A model generated the notes under the pieces. The model was not told where the DNA came from. It saw only the letters and a list, made by a program, of their open reading frames with translations, and did not search any database. This document shows positions 6,453 to 12,127 of a DNA stretch of 12,127 bases, in pieces. Position 1 is the first letter of the stretch; each line of letters opens with the position of its first letter. The translations under genes were made by a program, and so were the position numbers. The stretch is from Patescibacteria group bacterium (GTDB lineage: Bacteria; Patescibacteriota; Patescibacteriia; UBA9934), in the NCBI GenBank assembly GCA_030916555.1, contig JAUPWK010000007.1, positions 1-12,127 of the forward strand, given 5' to 3'.

Positions 6453-6516
6453 CTCAGCTGGATAGAGCGCTTCCCTCCGAAGGAAGAGGTCGGACGTTCG
6501 AATCGTCCTGGTCGCA
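6443..6516 (+). tRNA. tRNA-Arg (anticodon CCG)
   Basis: A 74-base cloverleaf. The acceptor stem pairs GCGGTCA (6443-6449) with TGGTCGC (6509-6515), 7 bp including two G-U pairs. The D stem is GCTC/GAGC, the anticodon stem CTTCC/GGAAG with loop CTCCGAA, and the T arm GGACG-TTCGAAT-CGTCC. The anticodon CCG (6477-6479) reads CGG. The discriminator is A6516 and CCA is not encoded. The first ten bases overlap the upstream methyltransferase gene. Confidence 0.96.
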
Positions 6517-6523
6517 CAGTGCG

Positions 6524-6529
6524 TAAATA
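6524..6529 (+). promoter_or_regulatory. Possible -10 box for the glycosyltransferase gene
   Basis: TAAATA lies six bases before ATG 6536, the same geometry as the acidic ORF at 10702, so a leaderless transcript is possible. No -35 was found; that position would fall inside the tRNA. The ten bases TGCGTAAATA (6520-6529) recur at 2871-2880 before another ATGACAA start. Co-transcription with the tRNA is an equally good alternative. Confidence 0.25.
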
Positions 6530-6535
6530 CTGCGT

Positions 6536-7267
6536 ATGACAAGTGTATCCGTGATTATCCCGGCCAAAAACGAAGCTCGGTATTTGCCGGGCTTGCTTGC
6601 GGCGTTGAAGACGCAAACATACCAGCCACTTGAAATCATTCTCGCTGACGCTGCTTCAACGGACAACACCCGTCAGATTGCAGAGGCGGCGGGGTGCAAA
6701 ATAGTCGCAGGTGGTTTGCCTGGTGCTGGCCGCAATGCCGGAGCCGCAGTCGCCACGGGCGAGCTTTTGCTGTTCCTTGATGCAGACGCGCAAATTACCG
6801 ATTCGCGATTTTTAGAGCTCGCCGTTACGGAAATCCAGGATAAACACTTTGCAATTGCCACTCCAGACATCCGGCTCCAAGGAGGAAATTGGGCAGACCG
6901 GTTCGGTCATGCTTTGTACAACCTTTATGTACGCGCTTGGGGTGCCTGGCGGCCACACGCCCCCGGTTTTTGTATATTTATTACTCGAGCATTGTTTGAG
7001 AAGATCAAAGGTTTTGATGAGTCGATTAAGTTGGCTGAGGACCATGAGCTTGCAATGCGTGCTGGGAAACTCGGGACATTTGGTTTTTTAAATACAGTCA
7101 CAATTGCCGTCACGGATCGTCGTTTTCGACGTGACGGTTCATTTAAAATTGCAGGCAAATACGTCTTAGCTGAACTTCACATGTTTTTCTTAGGGCCAAT
7201 TCGCCACGATTACTTCCATTACGACTTTGGATACGACGAAGAAACGCATACCAACCGCCAAGAATGA
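6536..7267 (+). CDS. Family 2 glycosyltransferase (GT-A fold)
   Basis: A 243-residue enzyme that should transfer a sugar from a nucleotide-sugar donor. The N-terminus SVSVIIPAKNEARYLPGLL (3-21) and LADAASTDNT (36-45) form the nucleotide-binding part. LLFLDADA (78-85) holds the metal-binding DxD. AEDHELAMR (167-175) holds the ED region that usually supplies the catalytic base. No membrane helix is apparent, so it is probably soluble or peripheral, acting at the inner face of the membrane on a lipid or glycan acceptor. It follows tRNA-Arg by 19 bases and precedes pduL by 22. Acceptor and donor cannot be named from sequence; a role in cell-envelope glycan synthesis is an inference from the family and from uppS and murJ nearby. 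Confidence 0.88.
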   Translation: MTSVSVIIPAKNEARYLPGLLAALKTQTYQPLEIILADAASTDNTRQIAEAAGCKIVAGGLPGAGRNAGAAVATGELLLFLDADAQITDSRFLELAVTEIQDKHFAIATPDIRLQGGNWADRFGHALYNLYVRAWGAWRPHAPGFCIFITRALFEKIKGFDESIKLAEDHELAMRAGKLGTFGFLNTVTIAVTDRRFRRDGSFKIAGKYVLAELHMFFLGPIRHDYFHYDFGYDEETHTNRQE

Positions 7268-7271
7268 ACCG

Positions 7272-7280
7272 TGTTACAAT
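7272..7280 (+). promoter_or_regulatory. Extended -10 promoter of the pduL-murJ cluster
   Basis: TGT followed by TACAAT (7275-7280) is a good extended -10 (five of six bases match TATAAT). ATG 7290 lies nine bases downstream, so the leader would be about 3 bases. AAGGGAAG between them looks like a Shine-Dalgarno site but would be mostly upstream of the transcription start. Confidence 0.55.
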
Positions 7281-7289
7281 AAGGGAAGT

Positions 7290-7871
7290 ATGTCCCGGCC
7301 CATTCCGGTTGAGATTATTCCCTCGCATATTCATCTATCTGAAGCTGATCACGTCAGCTTATTTGGTGCTGGCCACGCCGGTACTATCAGTACGGCTCTG
7401 TCGCAACACGGACAGTACGCATACACGGAAACGGTCGAGATCTTTGGTAAGCTGAAAAAAGGTTTAGATTTGCGTGTGCTCGGCCCATTTCGGAAGTGTA
7501 CTCAAGTAGAGCTTACTCCCACAGAAGCTACGCTTTTGGGGATTCAGGCACCTTTCGCGAGGAGCGGTGATTTAACAGGAGCGGGGAAGTGTCGCTTATC
7601 TGGACCGGCGGGAGAAGTGAAGGCGCAGGCGGTGGTGATTATCCCAAAGCCGCATCTTCATGTGTCAGATACGGAAGCGAAAGCCATGCGTCTTGAAAAT
7701 GGTAAAGAAGTAGCGCTGGATATTTTAGGCGACGTTCCCCAGACCCTTGAAAATGTGATTGTACGTGTACACCCAACCTATCGTTTAAGACTTCACATTC
7801 ATCCTGACCTCGCTCGCGATCACTGGTTGACAGGCGTCTTGCATGCCAGACTTAGAGAATCGCACGTGTAA
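7290..7871 (+). CDS. pduL: PduL-type phosphate acyltransferase (phosphotransacetylase)
   Basis: PduL enzymes interconvert acyl-CoA and acyl-phosphate using two zinc ions. The 193-residue chain has two homologous beta-barrel halves: SHIHLSEAD (12-20), then VLGPFRKCTQVELTPTEATLLG (63-84) and APFARSGDLTGAGKC (87-101), and the second half PKPHLHVSDTEA (119-130) and HPTYRLRLHIHPD (161-173). Candidate zinc ligands are H13, H15, H122, H124, H169 and H171. The Arg that usually precedes both His pairs (RHxH) is Ser or Pro here. There is no microcompartment-targeting peptide at the N-terminus and no shell gene nearby, so it is probably a cytosolic housekeeping type, feeding acetyl-phosphate to an acetate kinase elsewhere. 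ATG 7290 is chosen because the extended -10 box lies just before it. It is first in a cluster with the surface protein and murJ. Confidence 0.88.
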   Translation: MSRPIPVEIIPSHIHLSEADHVSLFGAGHAGTISTALSQHGQYAYTETVEIFGKLKKGLDLRVLGPFRKCTQVELTPTEATLLGIQAPFARSGDLTGAGKCRLSGPAGEVKAQAVVIIPKPHLHVSDTEAKAMRLENGKEVALDILGDVPQTLENVIVRVHPTYRLRLHIHPDLARDHWLTGVLHARLRESHV

Positions 7872-7872
7872 T

Positions 7873-9039
7873 ATGCGTTTGTCATTACCTGTACTCCTTC
7901 TGTGTCTTGGGCTTGGTGGATTATCACCTCTATTTGCGCAAGCAAGCGCGGTTGATCTTTCCATTGCGGCCAGCAGCATCAAATTTTCAGAAACGACCCT
8001 GTATTCTGGAGAAACAGTCAGAATTTACGCCACCATTAAGAACTCTGGAGATACTGATTCAACTGCTCAAGTTTTCTTTTATCAAAGCGATTACTTGATT
8101 GGAAAATCACAACCCGTATCCGTTTTGGCCGGAGGGGGATCTGATGACGTGTTCGTTGATTATAAGTTGCCAACCGGATCTTTTAATATCCGTGCGGTGA
8201 TTCAAGGCGCAAATCCTGTTGATGGCAACGCCGCTAACGATACTGCCATTACGCCGCTTTTCAAAACCGTGAGCGATGACGACCGTGATGGGGTTTTAAA
8301 TGAAAATGATAACTGCGTGGAGGATGCAAACGCTGACCAAGCAGATCTCGATGCTGATGGTCGTGGTGACGTGTGTGATTCAGACCTCGACAATGATGGT
8401 GTGAGTAATGGTGATGATGATTATCCACGTGACGCCAGCAAATCGAAAGACGCCCCGCCTCCTGTAGTTATTGAAACACCCAAGGTAACTCCAAAGGTTG
8501 AAGTTCCGATAGTCACCGTTCCGGTGCCAACACCTGTTGTGCAGCCAGTAGTCACAACATCGACTTCGGGTGCAGAGCCTGTACCTGAAGTTATGGGTGT
8601 CCAAGATACGCAGTTAGAAGATCAGGCAGTTATCGATGGTGAGCAGGTGGCATTTGATTTGAGTGGGCTCGGCTACGGTGGTCCAGTCGCATCTCCGGCT
8701 GCGCGTTTCACCGTTGAGCAAAAAAATTGGCATACCTATGAGTTTGTAGCTGTCCCACCGCTTGGCGGAGGTGATTACACTTTTGCTTGGGATTTTGGTG
8801 ACGGCGCAACTTCAGTCCAGTCCAACATCACTCATACTTTCAGCACCTCCGGAAGCTATACGGTAACTTTAGCAACAGTAGCTGCTGACGGAACGGTTAC
8901 AAGTGATACGCAGAAATTGTCTGTTTCATTTTTTCATTTAGCCAATCCGCTGCTGTTATTAACACTCGGCGCCCTCGGCATGATCCTGATTGGGTTACTC
9001 ACGTTGATTTTCCGTCTACGCAAAGGTGAGGAAGTATGA
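7873..9039 (+). CDS. Surface-anchored CARDB/TSP3/PKD-domain protein
   Basis: A 388-residue exported protein. A signal peptide ends near AQASA-VDLS (26/27). Residues about 27-130 resemble a CARDB-type Ig-like domain (VRIYATIKNSGDTDS). Residues 135-185 hold calcium-binding thrombospondin type 3 repeats, DDDRDGVLNENDNC and DLDNDGVSNGDDDYP. A Pro/Val/Thr-rich linker spans about 193-240. A PKD-like domain follows at about 285-352 with the signature FAWDFGDG (304-311) and YTVTL. A C-terminal membrane helix (359-380) with RLRKGEEV after it would anchor the protein with the domains outside the cell. ATG 7873, two bases after pduL, is preferred to the ATG at 7843 because it begins the signal peptide directly. 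Its stop overlaps murJ by 4 bases. Adhesion or envelope structure is likely; the ligand is unknown. Confidence 0.88.
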   Translation: MRLSLPVLLLCLGLGGLSPLFAQASAVDLSIAASSIKFSETTLYSGETVRIYATIKNSGDTDSTAQVFFYQSDYLIGKSQPVSVLAGGGSDDVFVDYKLPTGSFNIRAVIQGANPVDGNAANDTAITPLFKTVSDDDRDGVLNENDNCVEDANADQADLDADGRGDVCDSDLDNDGVSNGDDDYPRDASKSKDAPPPVVIETPKVTPKVEVPIVTVPVPTPVVQPVVTTSTSGAEPVPEVMGVQDTQLEDQAVIDGEQVAFDLSGLGYGGPVASPAARFTVEQKNWHTYEFVAVPPLGGGDYTFAWDFGDGATSVQSNITHTFSTSGSYTVTLATVAADGTVTSDTQKLSVSFFHLANPLLLLTLGALGMILIGLLTLIFRLRKGEEV

Positions 9040-10646
9040 TTAAGCGGATTTTCTCATCGGCGTCCACCTCAGTGGTGAGTGCTGCGGTTATCGTGGCTAG
9101 TTTTTCGTTATTGTCCCGCCTGGTTGGTTTTGCGCGTGACCGCATTTTGGCTGGAGTCTTTGGAGCGGGGGATTCGCTTGATGTGTATTATGCCGCCTTC
9201 CGTATTCCTGATTTTATTTTCCAACTGATTGTTATTGGTGCGCTGTCAGCCTGTTTTATCCCAGTTTTTACAGGTTACTTTGGCCGGGATGACAAAAAAG
9301 CTTGGAGGTATACGAGCAACATCGTCAACATTCTTTTGGTCGCCTTTGTTGTGATTGCGGTGGCCGGTGCTCTGCTTGCTCCGGTCTATACCCCATACGT
9401 TGTTCATGGTTTTTCACTTGAAAAGCAAGCCTTGGTGGTTCAGGCGACACGCATTCTGTTCTTGGGCCAAACCTTCTTTGCTATTTCCATGGTTTTCGGT
9501 TCAGTGCTTCAGGGCGCGAAGCGTTTTGTTCTATATTCCTTTGCGCCTATCGTTAATAATTTAGGTATTTTGTTCGGTGCAATTTTCTTGGTTCCAGTTT
9601 TTGGGCTCATGGGTTTGGCATGGGGTGCGGTGCTTGGTGCTATGCTGCACGCCCTCATTCAAACCGTTGGTGTGTATTCCTTGGGGTATCGCTACTCATT
9701 CGTTTTCGATCTCTCAGATAAAGATGTTCGCCAAACCATCCGTCAGATGGGGCCACGCGTCCTTGGTTTGGCAGTCGGGCAATTGAATTTTTTGCTCATG
9801 ACGGTGATTGCTTCGGGTCTCGCGGCAGGATCTGTTACGGTTTTACAGTTTGCGTATAACCTTAACTTTTTCCCAATTGGTGTTATTGGAGTTTCTTACG
9901 CCATTGCTGCCTTCCCAACCTTTTGTGACTTTGTAAAATCAAATCAACCCGAGAAATTACGTGACTCTTTCAGCGCCACTATTCGGCAGGTCATGTTTTT
10001 CATTATTCCAATCACCGTTGTCACTTTGTTACTTCGGGCCCAGATTGTACGTTTAGTTTTTGGCGCTGGGGCTTTCGATTGGGCCTCGACTATTACCACT
10101 GCGGACACCTTGGCAATGTTTGCGATCAGTTTCTTTGCGCAATGCTTGATCTTTGTGCTTATCCGTATGTTTTTTGCATACGGCGATAGTTGGACGCCGT
10201 TTATTGCTGGCATTGTGTCTGCGGTGATCAATGCCGTTGCGGGCGTGTTGCTTGTTCGTCAGTTAGGAGTCGTTGGATTGGCCTGGGCATTTTCCTTGGC
10301 TGAAATGGCAGAACTGATCATGCTCTGGCTCTTACTGAAGTCGAAAGGCGGAGCGCTGGATGAAAAGTTGATCTTGAAATCCACGTTTATTCTCAGTTTA
10401 GCTGGGTTAGCTTCTGCAGTTGTGATTCAGTCAGTGAAATATGAAATCGTTGAAGTTCTTCAGTTAGATAGCTTTTATCACGTTTTCATTCAGACGGTTG
10501 TGGCGGGTGGGGCGGGATTGTTTATGTATTTTGCTACCGCCTTTATCTTGAGAAGCCCAGAAATGCTGGCCTTCGCTCAGGGCTTGAGGGCTCGTTTCAT
10601 GAAAGCCGCCAAACCTACGGAGACCGTGCAACAAGAGCTGGTTTAG
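9036..10646 (+). CDS. murJ: Lipid II flippase MurJ (MviN), charge-depleted variant
   Basis: A MOP-superfamily transporter that moves lipid II across the membrane for peptidoglycan synthesis. The 536 residues give about 14 hydrophobic segments, the family number. The N-terminal signature SRLVGFARDRI (27-37), GAGDSLDVYYAAFRIPD (43-59) and the PVFGLMGLAWGAVLGAMLHA segment (187-206) are typical. R28, R34 and D49 match E. coli R18, R24 and D39. However, F62, I67 and N275 stand where E. coli has R52, E57 and R270. The start ATGA overlaps the previous stop by 4 bases, and AGGTGAGG lies 4 bases upstream as a Shine-Dalgarno site, so translation is coupled to the surface-protein gene. Family assignment is firm; lipid II as the substrate of this variant is an inference. 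Confidence 0.93.
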   Translation: MIKRIFSSASTSVVSAAVIVASFSLLSRLVGFARDRILAGVFGAGDSLDVYYAAFRIPDFIFQLIVIGALSACFIPVFTGYFGRDDKKAWRYTSNIVNILLVAFVVIAVAGALLAPVYTPYVVHGFSLEKQALVVQATRILFLGQTFFAISMVFGSVLQGAKRFVLYSFAPIVNNLGILFGAIFLVPVFGLMGLAWGAVLGAMLHALIQTVGVYSLGYRYSFVFDLSDKDVRQTIRQMGPRVLGLAVGQLNFLLMTVIASGLAAGSVTVLQFAYNLNFFPIGVIGVSYAIAAFPTFCDFVKSNQPEKLRDSFSATIRQVMFFIIPITVVTLLLRAQIVRLVFGAGAFDWASTITTADTLAMFAISFFAQCLIFVLIRMFFAYGDSWTPFIAGIVSAVINAVAGVLLVRQLGVVGLAWAFSLAEMAELIMLWLLLKSKGGALDEKLILKSTFILSLAGLASAVVIQSVKYEIVEVLQLDSFYHVFIQTVVAGGAGLFMYFATAFILRSPEMLAFAQGLRARFMKAAKPTETVQQELV

Positions 10647-10666
10647 ACTTCATGCACTCCTATAGC

Positions 10667-10695
10667 TTGTAACTCACCTCTAAGTTCGCTACATT
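10667..10695 (+). promoter_or_regulatory. Promoter for a leaderless acidic ORF
   Basis: TTGTAA (10667-10672) and TACATT (10690-10695) are separated by exactly 17 bases. ATG 10702 lies six bases after the -10 box, so the predicted start of transcription is the A of the start codon itself. It lies in the 55-base gap after murJ. Confidence 0.6.
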
Positions 10696-10701
10696 AGCGA
10701 T

Positions 10702-10878
10702 ATGCCTGACTTTGATGATGACATTTTGGATCCCGAGATCGATCCAGATGAGCTGGATCCGGATCTTGAGGAACTTGAGAAGATTGAAGAAGAGGACGAT
10801 GACGCCTTGGGTGATTTTGGCGAACCGCCAAATCCTGGGCAAGATCATGACGAACCCTTCGGCAGATTGCGCCACTAG
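10702..10878 (+). CDS. Very acidic 58-residue protein, unknown function
   Basis: An ORF from ATG 10702 to TAG 10876-10878 that I do not recognise. Of 58 residues 25 are Asp or Glu and only three are Lys or Arg. It begins MPDFDDDILDPEIDPDELDP with repeated DP pairs, passes through a short acidic helix (EELEKIEEEDDD, about 23-34), and ends in a Gly/Pro-rich tail with GRLRH. It has no signal peptide, membrane segment or cysteine and is probably disordered and cytosolic. Support for its being real is the well-spaced promoter directly upstream and the strong composition bias. It is not part of alaS and not in frame with it. It might be a nucleic-acid mimic, a chaperone-like tail or a metal binder; none of these can be shown. 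Confidence 0.6.
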   Translation: MPDFDDDILDPEIDPDELDPDLEELEKIEEEDDDALGDFGEPPNPGQDHDEPFGRLRH

Positions 10879-10978
10879 CGCAATTTTGCTTTCCTGGGGT
10901 GAAAAGGTTATTGTAATAGCCATTAGGAACATAAATTTTGCCTCTATACCATCCCGACGTTGAGGAGGGATCAGTAGA

Positions 10979-11027
10979 CCGACGGCCTCATGGGCCTCGG
11001 GACCTAACCCTTCATTAAACTCAGGGT
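10979..11027 (-). repeat. REP-like structured repeat in the alaS leader, copy 3
   Basis: On the minus strand ACCCTGA, AATG and GAAGGGT (11027-11007) form hairpin 1. CCGAGGCC (11000-10993) pairs with GGCC-G-TCGG (10987-10979) as hairpin 2, with one bulged G (C10983 on the plus strand). This order and bulge match the copy at 598-645 apart from a 6-base insertion between the hairpins. A further ATCCC/GGGAT pair (10951-10955/10967-10971) lies beside it. The copy ends about 18 bases before alaS, so the alaS mRNA leader can fold through it. The 167-base spacer 10879-11045 holds this element and no gene I can support. Confidence 0.6.
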
Positions 11028-11045
11028 GGTGAGTGAATTGTCTGT

Positions 11046-12127
11046 ATGCTGTCCGCCAACGAACTGCGTAAAAAATACATTGCTTTCTTTTTGAGTAAGG
11101 GTCACGCCGAGATTCCTTCAGCTTCAGTCGTGCCTGAAAACGATCCAACAGTTTTGTTTACTACAGCCGGCATGCATCCGCTTGTGCCGTATTTGCTTGG
11201 AGAGCCTCATCCAATGGGGAAGCGCTTGGTCGACTACCAGCGCTGTATTCGTACAGGAGATATTGATGACGTAGGTGATGACACGCACCTGACCTTTTTT
11301 ACGATGCTCGGCAACTGGTCGCTGGGTGATTATTTCAAGAAAGAGTCCATCGAATGGTCGTTTGAGTTCTTAACGAGCGCTGAGTGGTTGAATATTCCCT
11401 TGTCACACCTTGCTTTTACTGTTTTTGAAGGTGACGAGAATACGCCGTTTGATCAAGAATCTTACGATCATTGGATCAGACTTGGCGTATCGGCCGATAG
11501 AATTTCCAAGCTCGGCAAAGAAGACAACTGGTGGGGTCCAGCCGGTAAGACCGGTCCGTGCGGTCCTGATACTGAGATTTTCTATTGGGTCGGTGAAGGT
11601 GAGCCAGTCGGCAATAAAGGCACGCACCCCAAGCCCTGGATGGAGATTTGGAATAACGTCTTCATGCAATTCAACAAGCAAGATGACGGCTCGCTGAAGC
11701 CGCTCGAGAATGGAAGTGTCGACACTGGCATGGGCCTTGAACGCACCATCGTTGCCTTGCAGCACCGCAATAACGTTTACGAGACGGAGTTGTTTACCGG
11801 AATCCTCGGAAGACTAGAGGAGCTATCTGGTTTTAAGTATGACAAGAGCATCGAGCATAAAATGTCGATGCGCGTAATCGCGGACCATCTCCGAGCCGCG
11901 TCAATTATGTTCATGGACGGAGTTGAGCCAAGCAATAAGGACCAGGGCTATATTCTTCGCCGCTTGATTCGTCGCGCCATTCGTCACGCCAAAAAGCTTG
12001 GAATTGATGCTCAAAACCTTGTAGCGCCGATTGTTGATGAGATCGTTAGTTCACTTGGTGAGGCCTACCCGGTGCTTGTCGATAAGCAGGACAAGATTGT
12101 TGCTGGCTTACTTGCTGAAGCGCAAAA
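11046..12127 (+). CDS. alaS: Alanyl-tRNA synthetase, N-terminal part (3' end outside window)
   Basis: A class II synthetase that charges tRNA-Ala. The 360 codons present cover the aminoacylation domain and the start of the tRNA-recognition region. It opens MLSANELRKKYIAFFLSKGH, close to the family's N-terminus, then DPTVLFTTAGMHPLVPYLLG (33-52). Motif 2 lies in THLTFFTMLGNWSLGDYFK (80-98) and motif 3 in DTGMGLERT near 225-233. The usual RxGGKHNDLxxVGxTxRHHTFF stretch is shortened here to RTGDIDDVGDDTHLTFF. The editing and C-Ala domains, if present, lie beyond the window. ATG 11046 is the only start that gives the full N-terminus. A weak Shine-Dalgarno candidate GGTGAG sits at 11028-11033, partly in a small ACTCA/TGAGT hairpin (11019-11034) next to the repeat. 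Confidence 0.96.
   Translation, partial: MLSANELRKKYIAFFLSKGHAEIPSASVVPENDPTVLFTTAGMHPLVPYLLGEPHPMGKRLVDYQRCIRTGDIDDVGDDTHLTFFTMLGNWSLGDYFKKESIEWSFEFLTSAEWLNIPLSHLAFTVFEGDENTPFDQESYDHWIRLGVSADRISKLGKEDNWWGPAGKTGPCGPDTEIFYWVGEGEPVGNKGTHPKPWMEIWNNVFMQFNKQDDGSLKPLENGSVDTGMGLERTIVALQHRNNVYETELFTGILGRLEELSGFKYDKSIEHKMSMRVIADHLRAASIMFMDGVEPSNKDQGYILRRLIRRAIRHAKKLGIDAQNLVAPIVDEIVSSLGEAYPVLVDKQDKIVAGLLAEAQ

Noticed and set aside
10570..10590. Another copy of the CCTTC...CTCAGG repeat core near the end of murJ.
   Set aside because: It lies in conserved-frame coding sequence (LAFAQGLR), has no second hairpin, and is short enough to be chance.
10951..11008. Integron attC-like boxes (GTTGAGG and ACCTAAC).
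   Set aside because: The boxes are in the wrong order (GTT before AAC), one does not fit GTTRRRY, and there is no integrase or cassette array.
10950..11035. T-box riboswitch for alaS: AGTAG at 10974-10978 and AGGGTGGT at 11023-11030 resemble the AGUA and T-box motifs, and TGGT could pair with the ACCA end of tRNA-Ala.
   Set aside because: The ACCGCG half of the T-box is missing, the two motifs are only about 50 bases apart, no stem I with a specifier loop can be drawn, and most of the stretch is explained by the repeat also found at 598. An Infernal search with the Rfam T-box model (RF00230) would settle it.
10660..11148. 162-codon minus-strand ORF across the acidic ORF, the repeat and the alaS start.
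   Set aside because: It is antisense to alaS and to a promoter-backed ORF, and its most protein-like part is simply the repeat read in one frame.
1..12127. Alternative genetic code with TGA read as Gly or Trp.
   Set aside because: Trp is encoded by TGG throughout, and TGA ends mutY, the glycosyltransferase and the surface protein at natural family or operon boundaries.

Overview
The window reads as a stretch of core chromosome from a small-genome bacterium, most likely a member of the Candidate Phyla Radiation (Patescibacteria). The evidence is indirect: compact genes with one-base gaps or 4-base overlaps, few recognisable Shine-Dalgarno sites, lineage-style variants of housekeeping proteins (isoprenyl transferase with DGNRR, a shortened motif in AlaRS, a MurJ lacking several family charges, an RlmD-like enzyme without a TRAM domain) and a PduL-type phosphotransacylase. 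TGA acts as a normal stop codon, so the recoded lineages (Gracilibacteria, Absconditabacteria) are disfavoured. No integrase, IS transposase, phage module, toxin-antitoxin pair or CRISPR array was seen.

Layout. 1-978: 3' part of a MutY-type DNA glycosylase, a structured repeat, and a small thioredoxin-fold protein. 980-1894: a predicted lipoprotein, converging on era (minus strand, 1929-2780) across a 40-bp perfect palindrome that contains both stop codons. 2882-3806: a polytopic membrane protein and a 54-aa membrane protein, followed by a second 40-bp perfect palindrome whose end overlaps the uppS start codon. 3855-4640: uppS, converging on an rlmD-like gene (minus, 4763-5896) across a 91-base inverted repeat. 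6015-7267: a trmH-like methyltransferase, tRNA-Arg(CCG) overlapping its 3' end, and a family 2 glycosyltransferase. 7290-10646: a tight cluster of pduL, a CARDB/TSP3/PKD surface protein and murJ. 10702-10878: a very acidic 58-aa ORF with a good promoter. 11046-end: the 5' part of alaS.

Functionally the window mixes genome maintenance (mutY), ribosome and tRNA maturation (era, rlmD-like, trmH-like, alaS, tRNA-Arg) and envelope assembly (uppS makes the lipid carrier, MurJ flips lipid II, plus a glycosyltransferase and surface proteins). PduL would add acetyl-CoA/acetyl-phosphate conversion.

Three things stand out. First, a dispersed REP-like palindromic element appears to occur in three intergenic spaces (598-645, 4647-4737, 10979-11027), with a hairpin carrying the same bulged G in two copies. 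Second, several starts sit 6-12 bases after a -10 box, which implies leaderless or very short-leader mRNAs. Third, start, stop and tRNA signals are packed into each other. No clearly new multi-gene system is evident; the repeat family, the acidic ORF and the variant MurJ are the best candidates for novelty.
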